Source: Methanobacteriales archaeon HGW-Methanobacteriales-1
GTDB lineage: Archaea; Methanobacteriota; Methanobacteria; Methanobacteriales; Methanobacteriaceae
Assembly: GCA_002839705.1 (NCBI GenBank)
Contig: PGYO01000008.1
Location: 1-64,000, forward strand
Reading direction: 5' to 3'
Length of the DNA stretch: 64,000 nt
Positions 36,377-48,031 of this stretch are shown in pieces; within the stretch, counting starts at the first letter, position 1; every line of letters starts with the position of its first letter. The position numbers and the translations under genes are program-made. The notes under the pieces are model-generated. The model was given only the letters and a program-made list of their open reading frames with translations. It searched no databases and was not told the DNA's origin.

Positions 36377-36454
36377 AGGTTCAAATTAAGATCTGATAAT
36401 TATTCAAAATTAACAGGATTTAAGATTTACAAGTCTTAATTATTCTATGAACCT
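36377..36454. terminator. Inverted-repeat region between convergent genes
   Basis: AGGTTCA (36377-36383) is complementary to TGAACCT (36448-36454). Inside this, AATTAAGA near 36384 and TTAAGA near 36420 both can pair with the single TCTTAATT near 36434, so two exclusive folds are possible. It lies between genes that end toward each other and probably serves as a bidirectional terminator. Confidence 0.4.
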
Positions 36455-36476
36455 ATTTAACTTGTTTTTTCATTTA

Positions 36477-37046
36477 TTATCCACTTTGAGGCATAATCAA
36501 GTTCTGAATATACTGCATTATGGAATAAAATAAATTCATTATTTGTTGTATTATACCATCTTGGCTGGCATCTGTAGTTCCATTACCAGAAGCAACTTGA
36601 GTTATGTTTGCAGGTGTAGTGGTATTAGTAGATTTACTTGAAACTAGAGGTATGCTAATGGAGTTGGAATTAATTCCGAATGTTTTTCCTGAAGCATCCT
36701 GATAAGTTACTCCCACACCACCAATAAAGAATGGATTTGAAACAGTGGCATCACTACCAAAGTCTGCTTTTACTTCCTTGTCTGTTGGAATATAAACTTT
36801 TTCAGTGAAAATTTTCTTGGAACCTGCTTTCATGGTTCCTATAAACTTGTAGAAGTTTTGATCGGCCACACTTACATTGTATATGTTGTTATTCCCATTA
36901 TTTTGAATGGTATAGGTTATAGTGACATTTTGGCCTTTTTGAGCTTGGGATGGTCCTTTTTGAGTGACTACTATGCTCTGTGCATATGCAGCACCCATGG
37001 ATATAAGGAACATCGCTAGAAGCATTATTATAATACTTTTTTTCAT
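36477..37046 (-). CDS. Secreted or surface protein with CARDB-like domain
   Basis: The 189-aa product has a clear signal peptide (MKKSIIIMLLAMFLISMGAAYA). A beta-rich domain with an NVTITYTIQNNGNNNIYNVS pattern follows, typical of CARDB/COG1361-like surface domains of archaea. A Thr/Asn-rich linker and a hydrophobic C-terminus (IMNLFYSIMQYIQNLIM, residues about 167-184) could anchor it. The start follows GAGGGATGAT. The function is not known; adhesion or protein binding is usual for such domains. Confidence 0.7.
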   Translation of the reverse strand: MKKSIIIMLLAMFLISMGAAYAQSIVVTQKGPSQAQKGQNVTITYTIQNNGNNNIYNVSVADQNFYKFIGTMKAGSKKIFTEKVYIPTDKEVKADFGSDATVSNPFFIGGVGVTYQDASGKTFGINSNSISIPLVSSKSTNTTTPANITQVASGNGTTDASQDGIIQQIMNLFYSIMQYIQNLIMPQSG

Positions 37047-37303
37047 ATCATCCCTCGTTCTTTTTTAAATATTACGAAGTTACTATGTATATGATTATAT
37101 AAACATTTTCCTTTAAGAATATGTATAAATGCCTTATTAATTCTATAAATCACTTTTAGGGAATTTTAATAAATAATAAAAGAATAGATAATAAAAAAAT
37201 CAAGAAGAATTTTTTTGGAATTTCCTAATGATATTATTAAAACTCATTTCATGATCATAAAATTACTTAATTATATTATCCGGTTAGAATAAACTAAAAT
37301 TGT

Positions 37304-39229
37304 ATGGAAACCAAAAATATGGTACTTCTGGACATTGACTATGTCACAGAAAAAGATAAGCCAGTTATACGTTTATTTGGCAAAGAAAAAGGATCTGATG
37401 ATGTTAATCATATCATAGCTATTGACAGGACTTTTGAACCTTACATATACGTTATTCCACAGGATATGGGTGGTGCACTGGAACAATTGGAAGAAATTGG
37501 CCTGGAAAATACTCAAAAAGTTCTTAAAAAAGATCTGGCAAAGGAACTAGAATTTATTAAGGTAACTTTAAAACATCCTCAAGAGGTTCCCAAGCTTAGA
37601 GATAAAATACTAGGCTTAAGTATGGTTAAGGATATTCGGGAACATGATATTCCTTTCTATAGGAGATATTTAATAGATAAAGGCCTTTTTCCAATGTCGG
37701 AAATAGAAATTACAGGAGAAGCAGTGAATGAATCAAACTGTGTTTCTTCAAAAGCTAAAAATGTGAATATAATAAATCTGGAAGAATCTCCCCTACCTTT
37801 AGAGTCAGAATTCCCAGAATTAAAAATATTGAGTTTTGATATTGAGGTAAGAAATCCTGATGGTATGCCTAATTCGGATAAGGATGAGATTATCATGATT
37901 GGCCTAGCAGGAAATTTTGGTGTAGAAAAAGTCATATCTACCAAAGGAGAGCATCTGGATTATGTTGAAAAAGTGGAAACAGAAAAGGAAATTATACAAC
38001 GCTTTGTAGAAACTGTAAAAACTCACCAACCGGATGTGATTGTGGGATATAATTCGGATAATTTTGATTTTACCTATATTCGCGAGAGGGCCAAACTGCT
38101 GGGTGTTCGCATGAATATGGGGATTGATGAATCTGAATTAAAGTTTATAAGAAGGGGTTATACTAACGCCGCGACTATTAAAGGCATGATACACGTTGAT
38201 TTATATTTGGTCATGCGCCGTTATATGAATCTGGATAGATATACTTTAGAGAGGGTTTATCTGGAATTATTTGGGGAAGAAAAATTTGACTTGCCTGGTG
38301 ATCGACTATGGGAATACTGGGACAGTGATGGTGATAAACTTGATGAACTATTCCGTTATTCTTTAGATGATGTAGTGGCTACTTTTAAAATTGCAGAAAA
38401 GATTTTACCTCTAAATATGGAACTTACTCGTATAGTAGGCCAGCCTTTGTTTGACATGGCTAGAATGGCTACGGGTCAACAAGTGGAATGGTTTTTAATG
38501 CGTAAAGCTTATGAATATGGTGAAGTTGCCCCGAATAAACCTTCCAGCTCCCAATATTCTGAAAGAAGGGGAAAAAGAGCAGTTGGTGGATATGTTAAAG
38601 AGCCAGATATTGGGCTTCATGAGAATATTGTTCAATTCGATTTTAGAAGCTTGTATCCTAGTATCATTATCTCCAAAAACGTTTCTGTTGACACCTTAGT
38701 AAAAGAAAGTGTACAAGGGGTCATTGAATGTATTGATGAGGAGATTGACATTCAAGAGAAAAGGGACATTAGTAATGAATCTAAGGGAGATATAAATAAT
38801 AATGAGTTCCATGTAGCTCCCGAATTTGGTTATAAATTCTTAAAAGAACCACAAGGTTTCATCCCTTCAGTCATTGGTCAGGTTTTGACTGAAAGATCAC
38901 GATTAAAAAAGAAAATGAACGATTCTGAAGAACCAATGGAGAAGAAAATTCTTAATGTACAACAAGAAGCCTTAAAAAGGCTGGCCAATACTATGTATGG
39001 AGTTTATGCCTATTCTCGTTTCAGATGGTATTCTATTGAATGTGCAGAGTCAATTACTGCATGGGGAAGAGATTATATAAAAAAAACAATGAAAAAAGCA
39101 GAAAGATTCGGTTTCCACAGTATTTACGCAGATACAGACGGTTTTTATGCTACTTATAAACCAGAACTATTAAAAGAAAATGCTAAAGAAGATATTGATG
39201 TTTTAGAACCTGAAAATGATAATTATTAA
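37304..39229 (+). CDS. polB1: DNA polymerase family B, N-terminal part (split polymerase)
   Basis: The 641-aa protein carries the proofreading exonuclease (FDIEVRN, Asp179 and Glu181; [17 protein letters not shown]) and the first part of the polymerase domain. Motif A is DFRSLYPSI (Asp446), motif B is [13 protein letters not shown] and motif C is YADTDGF (Asp610, Asp612). It stops 29 residues after motif C, without the thumb. This matches the split PolB of M. thermautotrophicus, where MTH1208 and MTH208 together form the enzyme. The thumb gene must lie outside this window. The TAA stop is followed by T-rich sequence and convergent comE. Confidence 0.9.
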   Translation: METKNMVLLDIDYVTEKDKPVIRLFGKEKGSDDVNHIIAIDRTFEPYIYVIPQDMGGALEQLEEIGLENTQKVLKKDLAKELEFIKVTLKHPQEVPKLRDKILGLSMVKDIREHDIPFYRRYLIDKGLFPMSEIEITGEAVNESNCVSSKAKNVNIINLEESPLPLESEFPELKILSFDIEVRNPDGMPNSDKDEIIMIGLAGNFGVEKVISTKGEHLDYVEKVETEKEIIQRFVETVKTHQPDVIVGYNSDNFDFTYIRERAKLLGVRMNMGIDESELKFIRRGYTNAATIKGMIHVDLYLVMRRYMNLDRYTLERVYLELFGEEKFDLPGDRLWEYWDSDGDKLDELFRYSLDDVVATFKIAEKILPLNMELTRIVGQPLFDMARMATGQQVEWFLMRKAYEYGEVAPNKPSSSQYSERRGKRAVGGYVKEPDIGLHENIVQFDFRSLYPSIIISKNVSVDTLVKESVQGVIECIDEEIDIQEKRDISNESKGDINNNEFHVAPEFGYKFLKEPQGFIPSVIGQVLTERSRLKKKMNDSEEPMEKKILNVQQEALKRLANTMYGVYAYSRFRWYSIECAESITAWGRDYIKKTMKKAERFGFHSIYADTDGFYATYKPELLKENAKEDIDVLEPENDNY

Positions 39230-39274
39230 ATACTATTTTATTTCTTTTTCTTTATTTTTTCGATTTATTTATTC

Positions 39275-39820
39275 TTATTTTATTTCTTTCATAAATCTAT
39301 TTATAATCTCTTCAGGAGTCATATCAATAATAGGAACATCTGCATTACCGGCTTTTACTTTCAAATGGACAAAAATAGGCCCTTCTGCTTCTAAAACAGG
39401 CTGAAAGTTAATTTTCGCTGATCCTGAAAATTTAAAATTATTTTTAAATCCTATGGACTTTGCCACCTCTCCCAGGTCTACGGTACTGGCATAGGTACAT
39501 TGTGACCCAGTAGAACCATAACATTCGTTATCAATAACCACCAAAATCAGATTTTCCGGGGCCTGATTATAAATAGTGACCAGACTGCCTAAATTCATTA
39601 AAACAGACCCATCACCGTCAAAGACGATTACTTTGCGCTCCTGGGCCATGGCCAGTCCCAGTCCGATAGATGAGGCCATACCCATGGATCCAAGCATGTA
39701 AAAATGATTTGGGGAATCCTTAACCTGGTATAATTCTCTGGAAGGAAATCCAATGTTGCAAACTACCAGTTCATCATCAATTTGATTGGCTATGGTTTTA
39801 ATAGCATTAATACGTTCCAT
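39275..39820 (-). CDS. comE: Sulfopyruvate decarboxylase, beta subunit
   Basis: The 181-aa subunit carries the thiamine diphosphate-binding region with the [18 protein letters not shown] motif near residues 72-89 and a later [11 protein letters not shown]. With ComD it decarboxylates sulfopyruvate to sulfoacetaldehyde in coenzyme M synthesis. The protein is half of a typical ThDP enzyme, which is why two subunits are needed. The start follows GAAGTGAGACA. The upstream comD stop lies 39 bp away, so the two are cotranscribed. Confidence 0.93.
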   Translation of the reverse strand: MERINAIKTIANQIDDELVVCNIGFPSRELYQVKDSPNHFYMLGSMGMASSIGLGLAMAQERKVIVFDGDGSVLMNLGSLVTIYNQAPENLILVVIDNECYGSTGSQCTYASTVDLGEVAKSIGFKNNFKFSGSAKINFQPVLEAEGPIFVHLKVKAGNADVPIIDMTPEEIINRFMKEIK

Positions 39821-39859
39821 TGTCTCACTTCAATTTTTATTCTCGAAATCTTAAAATCA

Positions 39860-40351
39860 TTACCAGAACGTAATCTCCAGCAATATTCCCACAGGAACTC
39901 CCTCAGACTCAGCTATTTCCCATGCTTTTTTAATATCTTTTAAAGCGTTTTCAGGGGTGCTGGGTTTGAAGTAAGGCAGTTCCAGAGATTCTAAAATTCG
40001 GGGGGTGGCCTTACCCATGGGTATTTGGGCGCTCATGAATTCGCCTTCTGTCCCGCGATGGCTCATAACCATGAGAATTGGTATTTTATAAAGTTGATAA
40101 AGTGAGGCCAGTACATTGACTGAATTTCCCAGTCCGGAATTTTGCATGAGAATCGCTGGTTTCATACCACCCATATAGGCTCCAGCAGCAATTCCAAATC
40201 CTTCTTCTTCTCTGGTAACAGGTAAATGTGTTATTTCACGGTCACATTCCACCATTTCCAGCAGCTTACCTAAATTAACACAGGGAATACTTACTATGAA
40301 ATTTATACCTGCTTCTTTAAGTGCCTGATAAACTGCTTGTGTACTGTCCAT
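39860..40351 (-). CDS. comD: Sulfopyruvate decarboxylase, alpha subunit
   Basis: The subunit provides the pyrimidine-binding half of the ThDP site; the essential glutamate is in [17 protein letters not shown] near residues 46-62. I prefer the ATG at 40351 (163 aa), 5 bases after GAGGG, to the ATG at 40363 that has no ribosome site. It works with ComE. Neither gene contains a full ThDP enzyme alone. comC lies upstream on the same strand but is separated by 262 bp of AT-rich sequence. Confidence 0.9.
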   Translation of the reverse strand: MDSTQAVYQALKEAGINFIVSIPCVNLGKLLEMVECDREITHLPVTREEEGFGIAAGAYMGGMKPAILMQNSGLGNSVNVLASLYQLYKIPILMVMSHRGTEGEFMSAQIPMGKATPRILESLELPYFKPSTPENALKDIKKAWEIAESEGVPVGILLEITFW

Positions 40352-40613
40352 TATTACCCTCATTTCATTGATTAAATTTAATAAAATCTAAATAAAATTA
40401 TAGAATGCCTTAATGGAATATTATTTAAGGTTTTTTTACTTTTTCTAATACCTGTTTTAAATAATTTATTTCTTAATTAATATTCATTTATTAGATATTT
40501 ATCAATTATTTATTTGTTTAAGATAATATCTATTCTATTCCTTTTATTCATTATTTTTTAAGGAATATTATAAAAATGTAAAAAAAATTATTTAATTAAT
40601 TAATAGAATTTAT
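40352..40613. other. comC-comD intergenic region
   Basis: This AT-rich gap has an inverted repeat, AGATATT with AATATCT (about 40493-40526), and a repeated GGAATATTAT motif at both ends. It probably separates the comC transcript from a comDE promoter. No ORF is visible. Confidence 0.3.
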
Positions 40614-41636
40614 TTAAAAAATTCCATCTAAATCCAGATCTAATTCCTGTGAAATATCTTTAAACTGCTGAGCTAGAATATCATCAATTTCAATTCCATT
40701 GGCTTGGTGTTTTTTGATATTCATTACTTCCATGTCTCCTGGGATAAAAACATTATCCGTGGATTTAACTTCACCAATAAACGCATCAACTTGATCTTTG
40801 AAAATTTCAAGATCTCCCATATGCGATGGGTCTATGGCCATCATTAAGTCACCTTTAGTACACATCTCGGATGGATTAGCTGTTCCCTTTACTCCAGTAC
40901 CAAATGCGGCTTTTACCAGAGGCCCGGCTAAAATTTCAATCATAAATGCTAAAGCATAACCTTTATGTGCCCCAAATGGTAAAATAGATCCTTTTAATGC
41001 CTCTTTAGGATCAATAGTTGGCCTTCCTTCACAATCCAGAGCCACATTTTCTGGTATGTCTTCTCCCCTTCGTACAGCTTCTAATAATTTTCCTCTTGCT
41101 GAAGCAGAAGTGGCCATATCCACGGAAACATAATGATTATTAGATGGCACACCTATGGCTATGGGATTAGTTCCGAGAATAGGGATCTTACCACCAATAG
41201 GGGCCACGGCAGGTTCTGTATTGGCGGTTACTATTCCAATCAAATCTTGTTCAATGGCCATATCAGAGTAATATCCTGCCACACCAAAGTGATTGGAGTC
41301 GTGAATTCCCACCATACCTATCCCGTTTTCTTTGGCTTTTTCTATAGCTAGTTTCATTCCTTTATATGCCACAAAATGCCCAAAAAGGTGATTTCCATTT
41401 ATAAGAGCAGTTGAAACAGTTTCACTTTCTATTTCAATGTCTCCCTGAGTTTTAATCGTTCCAGATTCAAGTCCTTTTACGTATTGAGGGAATCTGCCTA
41501 TTCCGTGGGAAGTAAAACCTTTAAGATCGGCGTCTAGGGTCACCTCAGCAACTATTTCTGCATGTTCTTTAGAAACATCCAGTCTGGTGAGTATCTCTGT
41601 AATTATTGATTTTTCTTGTTCAGGGGTTATTTTCAT
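40614..41636 (-). CDS. comC: L-sulfolactate dehydrogenase
   Basis: The 340-aa protein belongs to the malate/L-lactate dehydrogenase family that includes ComC. The nucleotide-binding part shows [21 protein letters not shown] with the catalytic His, and [20 protein letters not shown] and [20 protein letters not shown] follow. It oxidises L-sulfolactate to sulfopyruvate, the substrate of ComDE encoded next to it. The context resolves which dehydrogenase of the family it is. The start follows AAAAGGTGATTTC. Confidence 0.9.
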   Translation of the reverse strand: MKITPEQEKSIITEILTRLDVSKEHAEIVAEVTLDADLKGFTSHGIGRFPQYVKGLESGTIKTQGDIEIESETVSTALINGNHLFGHFVAYKGMKLAIEKAKENGIGMVGIHDSNHFGVAGYYSDMAIEQDLIGIVTANTEPAVAPIGGKIPILGTNPIAIGVPSNNHYVSVDMATSASARGKLLEAVRRGEDIPENVALDCEGRPTIDPKEALKGSILPFGAHKGYALAFMIEILAGPLVKAAFGTGVKGTANPSEMCTKGDLMMAIDPSHMGDLEIFKDQVDAFIGEVKSTDNVFIPGDMEVMNIKKHQANGIEIDDILAQQFKDISQELDLDLDGIF

Positions 41637-41841
41637 GAAATCACCTTTTTTGAGATTTGATTGATTAATAGATTTACATAACTTTTTTTTTCATTTATAA
41701 ATTTATTAAAAAATTATATTACACTTTAATTGAGTTTTAAATCAAATTATTCAATATATTATTTTATTTTAAAAATTTAAAATAGAATAAATTATTTATA
41801 TTCTAATTATATTCCTATTCAAGTATTTACATCCCAACCTA

Positions 41842-42867
41842 TTACATTTCCAGCTCTTGCCCATCAAAAGTTTTTATGCTGACTTTTTCTGCATCAGCAG
41901 TTACCTTACCAATTAAATGAACTTTAACATGTTTATTAAGAATTTCCATGGCTTTTTCTGCATTCTCTTCTTTTAAAATTACTACAAAACCTATTCCCAT
42001 GTTGAAAACACGATACATTTCTTCTAAGGGTACTCCCAGAGAGTATATTGATCTAAAAATTGGTTGAGGTTCTGGAAGATTTGATATATCATAACCAACA
42101 CCTTTTTTCAGGCGTTTAAGGTTATTAAATCCGCCACCAGTGATATGGGCCAGGCCACGTATTTCTAAAGAACTTTTTAAAAGTTCAACTACTGGCTGAA
42201 CATAAATGGCCGTTGGTGTTAAAAGTTCTTCTCCCACTTTTAAATCAGGAAAACCGGGAAGGGGATCATCAATTGCCAATTGACCTTCTTCAAATAAAGC
42301 CTTCCGGGCAAGACTCAGCCCGTTACTGTGAATACCACTGCTTTCTATTCCAATAAGGACATTACCTTCTTTGATCTTTTCACCAGTAATTATTTTGTCC
42401 ACATCTACCAGGCCAATTCCGGTTCCAGCCAGGTCAAAATCATTTATTATTCCGGGTAGTGAAGCCGTTTCTCCGCCAATAATGGCTATTTTTGATAAAT
42501 TAGCTCCTTTAACCAACCCTTCTCCGATTTGAGTAGCTACTTCGGGGTCAGGTTTTTCCACGGCTAAATAATCTACTAGCGCAAGGGGTTCGGCCCCTAC
42601 ACAGAGTATATCATTAACTACCATGGCTATGCAGTCAATTCCGACAGTGTCGTACTTTTCCATCATTTTAGCTACTAAAATTTTACTGCCAACACCATCA
42701 GTACTCATAGCTATTGCTTTATCACCTAAACGTACAAGGGCCGCAAAATGACCACTTTCTGTGATAATATCTTGCCATTTAAGCGTTTCTTTTAGTTTTG
42801 CAGTTAAATGAGAAACGGTTATTTCTTCTAAATCTATATCCACACCTGAATCAGAATAGGTTACCAT
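41842..42867 (-). CDS. purM: Phosphoribosylformylglycinamidine cyclo-ligase
   Basis: The 341-aa enzyme makes 5-aminoimidazole ribonucleotide in purine synthesis using ATP. The motifs are [44 protein letters not shown] and [13 protein letters not shown], all characteristic of PurM. Length is standard. The start follows ATTGGTGATTAA. It lies between comC and the aCPSF1 gene on the minus strand, with AT-rich gaps of about 100-200 bp, so it may be transcribed alone. Confidence 0.95.
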   Translation of the reverse strand: MVTYSDSGVDIDLEEITVSHLTAKLKETLKWQDIITESGHFAALVRLGDKAIAMSTDGVGSKILVAKMMEKYDTVGIDCIAMVVNDILCVGAEPLALVDYLAVEKPDPEVATQIGEGLVKGANLSKIAIIGGETASLPGIINDFDLAGTGIGLVDVDKIITGEKIKEGNVLIGIESSGIHSNGLSLARKALFEEGQLAIDDPLPGFPDLKVGEELLTPTAIYVQPVVELLKSSLEIRGLAHITGGGFNNLKRLKKGVGYDISNLPEPQPIFRSIYSLGVPLEEMYRVFNMGIGFVVILKEENAEKAMEILNKHVKVHLIGKVTADAEKVSIKTFDGQELEM

Positions 42868-42965
42868 TTAATCACCAATTTTATTTAGTATTTAATTTGA
42901 TATTTTTTATATTTATAAAATAGATTCATTAAACTCTAGTTCTGTTTATTATTCAAAATTCAATT

Positions 42966-44873
42966 TCATTGAATTCGAACTGTTTCCAGATTCATAGGTG
43001 TTTTTGTTTCTATTTTATAGCTTCTGTAAATACTGGAAGCTAAATCCAGAGTTTTATAATTGTCACCATGACAAATTAGTATTTTCTCCGGTTTCGGGGT
43101 TAATCTACGTACGTAATCCATTAACTGACGTCTGTCAGAGTGTCCACTAAATCCTTCAATAGTTTTAATGTTCATTTTGACATGATGGACTGTGGTTTTG
43201 CCGTCTTCTTTCAGAGGTATTTCCTTCCAGCCTTTTTGTATTCTTCTACCTAATGAACCTTCAGACTGATATCCTACAAAGACCAGGCAGTTTTTCTCGT
43301 CTCCACATAACCATTTGAAGTATTCTACTGAATTTCCACCAGTAAGCATTCCGGATGTGGATAAAATAATGGCTGGTTCGCCTTCCACGATTTCTTTTCT
43401 TTCATTGGTACCATTTACTTTATGGAAAACCTCAGAAATAAAAGGATTACGCCCCATATGGAAAATTTGATCCCTTAAATCTTTACTCAAGTATTCGGGC
43501 CTAGCAGTGTGAATGGCAGTTGCTTCCCAGATCATTCCATCAATGTAAATAGGAATTTCATCAATTAGGCCATTTCTAATGTACTCTTCTAGCACAATCA
43601 TCAATTCTTGGGCCCTACCTACTGCAAATACTGGAATTAAGATCTTTCCTCCTCTTTTCAAGGTGTGGTAGATAGTTTTAACCAGTTCTTTTTCTGCTGA
43701 ATTACGGGAAGGCTGAACATCTTCGTGTCCACCATAGGTACTTTCCATAATTAGGGTTTCTATTCGAGGGAATTTAGTAACTGCTGGTTCTAAAAGCCTA
43801 CTTCGTTCATATTTAAAGTCCCCTGTGTAAACCAAGTTGTGCTGGCCGTCTCCAATGTGCATATGGGCCATAGCAGACCCTAATATGTGACCTGCATTGT
43901 GTAAGGTTAACCTGATATCTGGGGCGATATCTGTTACTTCACCATAATCGAGAGTAATTGTATGCTTAATACTCTTTTTAACGTGTTTAACATTGAATGG
44001 AAGCGGATCATCCTCTCTGTGAGCGATATCAATGTGATCCAACTGTAAAAGAGTCATTAAATCTCTGGTAGGGGTGGTACAATATACTGGTCCTTCATAT
44101 CCATAGTGGTATAGATAAGGTAAGAAACCAGAGTGATCTAAATGTGCGTGAGTTATGACTACTGCGTCTAAATCACCTAAAACAAATTCAGGAACATTTA
44201 AAAATGGATATGAACCTTTTTCATCTCCTCCAGCTACATTAACACCACAATCAAGAAGTACGCGGCTATTAGGAGTTTGTAAAAGTGAACAAGAACGTCC
44301 TACTTCTCTAAACCCTCCCATGGAAGTTATACGGGTCCAATCATTGTCGTATTTAATTTCCTGATGGATTCGATGTCCTAATTCTTGTAATATTTTTTTG
44401 CGTTCTTTGCTGTTCTTTCTGAGAGTTCTTCTAATCCTCTGAATTATTTCAGATGAAATTGGTGGTGTTCTTAATATTTTTGGAGCCCAACCAATTCTTT
44501 TTACAATTTCACGAGAAGTAGCACCATACTTACCAATAACTAAACCCGGTTTACGGGCTTCAATTATTACTTCGCAGGTAACTTCATCAAATGAAATATT
44601 AGTAATATTAGCTTCTTCAGGGACAGTTTCATGGATCTTATTTATTGCTTTTTCTGGATCCGCTAAAACTGAACGATCTGAACGTATAATTATTCGTTTT
44701 CTTATGTCTTTAGCCAAGTCTCGAATCAAATCTCCGTTTTCGGTAATTATCTCTGGATTTTTAGTGTAGATAACTACTTCCGGACCTTCGAATTCTACTT
44801 TGGCCACTTGTACTCTAGGGGGTAATCTGTGTACTATTGTCTTTTTGATTTCTTCAAGAATCTCTGAAACCAT
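42966..44873 (-). CDS. Archaeal CPSF ribonuclease aCPSF1 (FttA), beta-CASP
   Basis: The 635-aa protein has two N-terminal KH domains (about residues 1-150, including [15 protein letters not shown]), a metallo-beta-lactamase domain with the [13 protein letters not shown] motif near residue 240, and a beta-CASP domain. The C-terminal [11 protein letters not shown] and ICHGD motifs hold further metal ligands. This is the archaeal transcription termination factor and 3'-end nuclease; MTH1203 is the M. thermautotrophicus member. It cleaves RNA at U-rich sites and ends transcription. The start follows AAGTGATTTT, and psmB lies upstream on the same strand. Confidence 0.94.
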   Translation of the reverse strand: MVSEILEEIKKTIVHRLPPRVQVAKVEFEGPEVVIYTKNPEIITENGDLIRDLAKDIRKRIIIRSDRSVLADPEKAINKIHETVPEEANITNISFDEVTCEVIIEARKPGLVIGKYGATSREIVKRIGWAPKILRTPPISSEIIQRIRRTLRKNSKERKKILQELGHRIHQEIKYDNDWTRITSMGGFREVGRSCSLLQTPNSRVLLDCGVNVAGGDEKGSYPFLNVPEFVLGDLDAVVITHAHLDHSGFLPYLYHYGYEGPVYCTTPTRDLMTLLQLDHIDIAHREDDPLPFNVKHVKKSIKHTITLDYGEVTDIAPDIRLTLHNAGHILGSAMAHMHIGDGQHNLVYTGDFKYERSRLLEPAVTKFPRIETLIMESTYGGHEDVQPSRNSAEKELVKTIYHTLKRGGKILIPVFAVGRAQELMIVLEEYIRNGLIDEIPIYIDGMIWEATAIHTARPEYLSKDLRDQIFHMGRNPFISEVFHKVNGTNERKEIVEGEPAIILSTSGMLTGGNSVEYFKWLCGDEKNCLVFVGYQSEGSLGRRIQKGWKEIPLKEDGKTTVHHVKMNIKTIEGFSGHSDRRQLMDYVRRLTPKPEKILICHGDNYKTLDLASSIYRSYKIETKTPMNLETVRIQ

Positions 44874-44975
44874 AAAATCACTTCGAAAAAATAGAAAATG
44901 TAGTAAACTTAAGTTTACTTAATTTAGAAGTCGATATTTAATTAATAAATGGTAGAAAAAAGAAAGAATTTAAAA

Positions 44976-45605
44976 TTAGATAATTTCTTTTAATCTTTTT
45001 TGAACCTCTTCTTCGTCGAGCATTCGATATCCTTCTTCTGTTACTATGGCTATTAATATGCCGTTTCCAGAATAAGTATCTCTTTCCATAGCAGATTTAA
45101 TTGCTCGAATGGCTATGTCCACACCTTCTTCAACATATATATCGTCGGTGTATCTGTCTTCCAGGACACCATAGGCGAAAGGCGAACCAGATCCAGTGGA
45201 TATGAATTTATCTTTAATCATACCTCCGGCAGGATCTAAGGAGTAAATTTTAGCTCCATCTTCGTCAACTCCTCCAATTAATGTTTGAACAAAGAATGGG
45301 TAAAATCTGGATGAGTGTAAAATATTTGCGGATAATGCAGAAGCAGCTTCAATACTGATTTGCTCTCCGTTTCTCATTTTGTAAAGTGCTACTTCAGCAC
45401 GTATATATTTCATTAGGCTCTGTGCATCGCCAACAGATCCAGCTATGGTGGTTGCTATATGATCATCAATTTTAAAGATTTTTTCTGCAACCTTGTGGGC
45501 GACTAAATTGCCCATACTGGCTCTTCTTTCGGTAGCAAAAACCACTCCGTCTTTGCAAGTTATACCGACAGTTGTAGTGCCTTTTAATGTGTTTTTATCA
45601 TTCAT
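44976..45605 (-). CDS. psmB: 20S proteasome beta subunit
   Basis: I choose the ATG at 45605 (209 aa), 7 bases after GAGGTGTT. A longer reading from 45638 begins upstream of this ribosome site. A nine-residue propeptide, MNDKNTLKG, precedes the catalytic Thr (mature Thr1) in TTTVGITC. The catalytic Lys lies in FATERRASMGN and the Asp at VVFATER. It forms the inner rings of the proteasome and autocleaves after Gly9. The gene stands upstream of aCPSF1 in the same direction, about 100 bp away. Confidence 0.95.
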   Translation of the reverse strand: MNDKNTLKGTTTVGITCKDGVVFATERRASMGNLVAHKVAEKIFKIDDHIATTIAGSVGDAQSLMKYIRAEVALYKMRNGEQISIEAASALSANILHSSRFYPFFVQTLIGGVDEDGAKIYSLDPAGGMIKDKFISTGSGSPFAYGVLEDRYTDDIYVEEGVDIAIRAIKSAMERDTYSGNGILIAIVTEEGYRMLDEEEVQKRLKEII

Positions 45606-45900
45606 AGAATAACACCTCAGGAAAAAAATAATAGTCAAAAATCAGTTCTATCCCTACATTATCCCTCATGTTATATAAATATTATTGACTTATTCTTAAC
45701 TTTTTAATACAAAAAAACTAGCATATAATCTTTAAAATTATATATTAATTCTATATTTCGTTTAAATAATTTCTTGTTAAAACTAAAATTTTTTAAAATT
45801 CTCAGAATTAAGTAAATATTAATATATTATTATTTGCAACATTATATTTTTTTATTTTTATTATACATATTTCTATAGATTTCATCATGACATTTGCAAA

Positions 45901-46614
45901 TTAGTTAGAAACAATTATCCCTATTCCTAATAATACCAAAACAAAAGGAAGAATCATATGTCCATATTTTTCTATTTTAATTCCTAAAATCTGATTTTTT
46001 GTAATTAAATGCCCCATAAAACACCAAATTCCAGTCATAATCAAAAATATTAAAATAGTTAATAAAATTTCCATCTGATTCAAGGTAGAAAATAATGGAG
46101 CATAAACTCCTATATTGTCTGATCCATTGGTAATGGTTATTAAAGCTACAGAAAACCAGGTTAAACTGCTATAATTTCCTGAATTTAGGTGATCCTCTTT
46201 AAAAAAACTTTGTTGATCAATTTCATTAACTAAAATCTCATCATGAGCATTATTAGTATTATTATCTAAATTTCCACTAGAATTAATACCCTCGGAATTA
46301 ATAAATGAACTTCCATTTGAAATAGGGATTATTGGTTTTGTTTTATGCCTATAAAGATCTATAATTTCCTTTAATCCTATTAAAATGGGTATAAAACCCA
46401 TTAAAACCATGAAAAAATCTGGAATAGATGATTTGAATATAAAAATTGGAATACTTATTAGTATCAATGAAATAATGCCTAAGTATTGGCCCATAATCAC
46501 TGAGGGAGCATTATATTGGGGATGGGCAAAAAATATTATTAAAAGAAATAAATCATCGATATTGGTCGCTATAAATACTGCTATAGCCACTGAAATAATT
46601 ATTAAAATGTCCAT
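45901..46614 (-). CDS. CadD-like cadmium resistance family permease
   Basis: The 237-aa protein has six or so membrane helices and begins with the CadD pattern AVFIATNIDDLFLLIIFFAH near residues 13-32. Its centre is a long hydrophilic loop rich in Asn, Ser and acidic residues (about 100-150), larger than in usual CadD proteins. A second family segment, TITNGSDNIGVYAPLF, lies near 162. The family is linked to metal (cadmium) efflux, but the substrate here is unknown. The strong Asn/Ser bias in the loop suggests it is fast evolving. Confidence 0.8.
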   Translation of the reverse strand: MDILIIISVAIAVFIATNIDDLFLLIIFFAHPQYNAPSVIMGQYLGIISLILISIPIFIFKSSIPDFFMVLMGFIPILIGLKEIIDLYRHKTKPIIPISNGSSFINSEGINSSGNLDNNTNNAHDEILVNEIDQQSFFKEDHLNSGNYSSLTWFSVALITITNGSDNIGVYAPLFSTLNQMEILLTILIFLIMTGIWCFMGHLITKNQILGIKIEKYGHMILPFVLVLLGIGIIVSN

Positions 46615-46687
46615 GATGAATTCACTTAAAATTAAAATTCATATTGAAAAGATTTAAAATGAAATTTAAAGAAAAAAAATATAGAAA

Positions 46688-47779
46688 TTAGGTGATTAAA
46701 TCATCTAGTTTGTCTTCAGAAATCGCAGTTTTAATTTCCCGAGCAATTCTTTGACCCATACTCATTTCTTCTCCAAATAATAAGTGGCTGTATGCAGAAC
46801 CATTCATAAATGTGTTGGTTCCTCCATCTATACGTGCACTCATTTCAAAGGTCACTATTTCCAGATTATCTGTGCACATGGTCTGTAAACAGAATGGACC
46901 ATTCATTCCAGGGTTTACTAATTTTTTAGCAGATTCAACTAGCTTGTCCCCAATTTCAAAAACTTGAGGGAGCAGGGATTCTCGCATTACCACGGGGTGG
47001 TTACCAGTTATAACGTAAGATGGGTCCAGGCCGATATCTAATTGGTCTTTAGCGGGTATTCTTACCAGGCCATCAATGTTGGATTCAAATCGACTGTCCA
47101 TACCTAAAAGTTCCACTTCATCATTTAATGCGGAATAGAAATAGTGAATACAGAAATTGGTACCAGAAACGTATTCTTCGATGTGGGCGTTAGGAACATC
47201 TTCTTCTTCAATCCATTTGCGCTCTAACATATTGGCTATTTTAGCATTAAATTCTTCTTTAGAAGATGCTACAAAGTATCCTTTTCCTCCACGAGCACCT
47301 GGGAATTTAACCATAACTGTACGATCAATATCGTCGGAGTTGTCAAATTTTAGAGGCATTCTTATATCGGATTCCATCATCATCTGTCTTTCCAGATCTC
47401 TTTCAGCTTCCCAGCGTAAAATATCTCGATTACCAAACATAGGGACATTAAAATCGTTTTCAATCCTATCCAGGCCAGCATATGCCACAAAAGACCCGTG
47501 AGGGATTACAATGCTGTTCATGGCTCGAAGTTGTTCTTGAACCTCTTCATTTACAATATCACTGAATTTATCAACTATTATGTATTCATCGGCCACTTTA
47601 AATCGTTGATATGGAACTTCTCGTCCTTTTTCACAGACTACTGCAGTTTTAAATCCTTCGTTTTTAGCTCCTTTTAAAATATGAAGGGAAGTGTGACTTC
47701 CTAAAGTAGCAATTGTAATGTCTTCCTTGTCATATTTGGCAAGGATACTTAAAATTTCATCTCTGTTTACTTTACTCAT
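46688..47779 (-). CDS. purP: 5-formaminoimidazole-4-carboxamide ribonucleotide synthetase PurP
   Basis: The 363-aa archaeal enzyme formylates AICAR with free formate and ATP in purine synthesis. It is an ATP-grasp protein; visible segments are [21 protein letters not shown] near the N-terminus, [14 protein letters not shown] near residue 150 (ATP-binding) and the late [20 protein letters not shown]. Length fits. Methanogens use PurP in place of the folate enzyme PurH. The start follows GGGGAGTTTTAA, and it is divergent from the taw2 gene. Confidence 0.93.
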   Translation of the reverse strand: MSKVNRDEILSILAKYDKEDITIATLGSHTSLHILKGAKNEGFKTAVVCEKGREVPYQRFKVADEYIIVDKFSDIVNEEVQEQLRAMNSIVIPHGSFVAYAGLDRIENDFNVPMFGNRDILRWEAERDLERQMMMESDIRMPLKFDNSDDIDRTVMVKFPGARGGKGYFVASSKEEFNAKIANMLERKWIEEEDVPNAHIEEYVSGTNFCIHYFYSALNDEVELLGMDSRFESNIDGLVRIPAKDQLDIGLDPSYVITGNHPVVMRESLLPQVFEIGDKLVESAKKLVNPGMNGPFCLQTMCTDNLEIVTFEMSARIDGGTNTFMNGSAYSHLLFGEEMSMGQRIAREIKTAISEDKLDDLIT

Positions 47780-48031
47780 TTAAAACTCCCCGTGAATTCA
47801 TTAAATTAATACTGTTTTCAATAAAATAAATTCTAGAAAATATATTTCTATCTGTTTTTAATATGCATTTGGCCATTTCTTATAGTTATTTTTTTTGTCT
47901 TGAATTTCTTATATTTAAAATAAAAATAAACATTAAATTGATATTTTGCATTAGATTATACTATTAGATTTAATATTAATTATCTACCTATTACATTCAG
48001 AGTATCACATTTAGATATTAAAAACCAGTTG

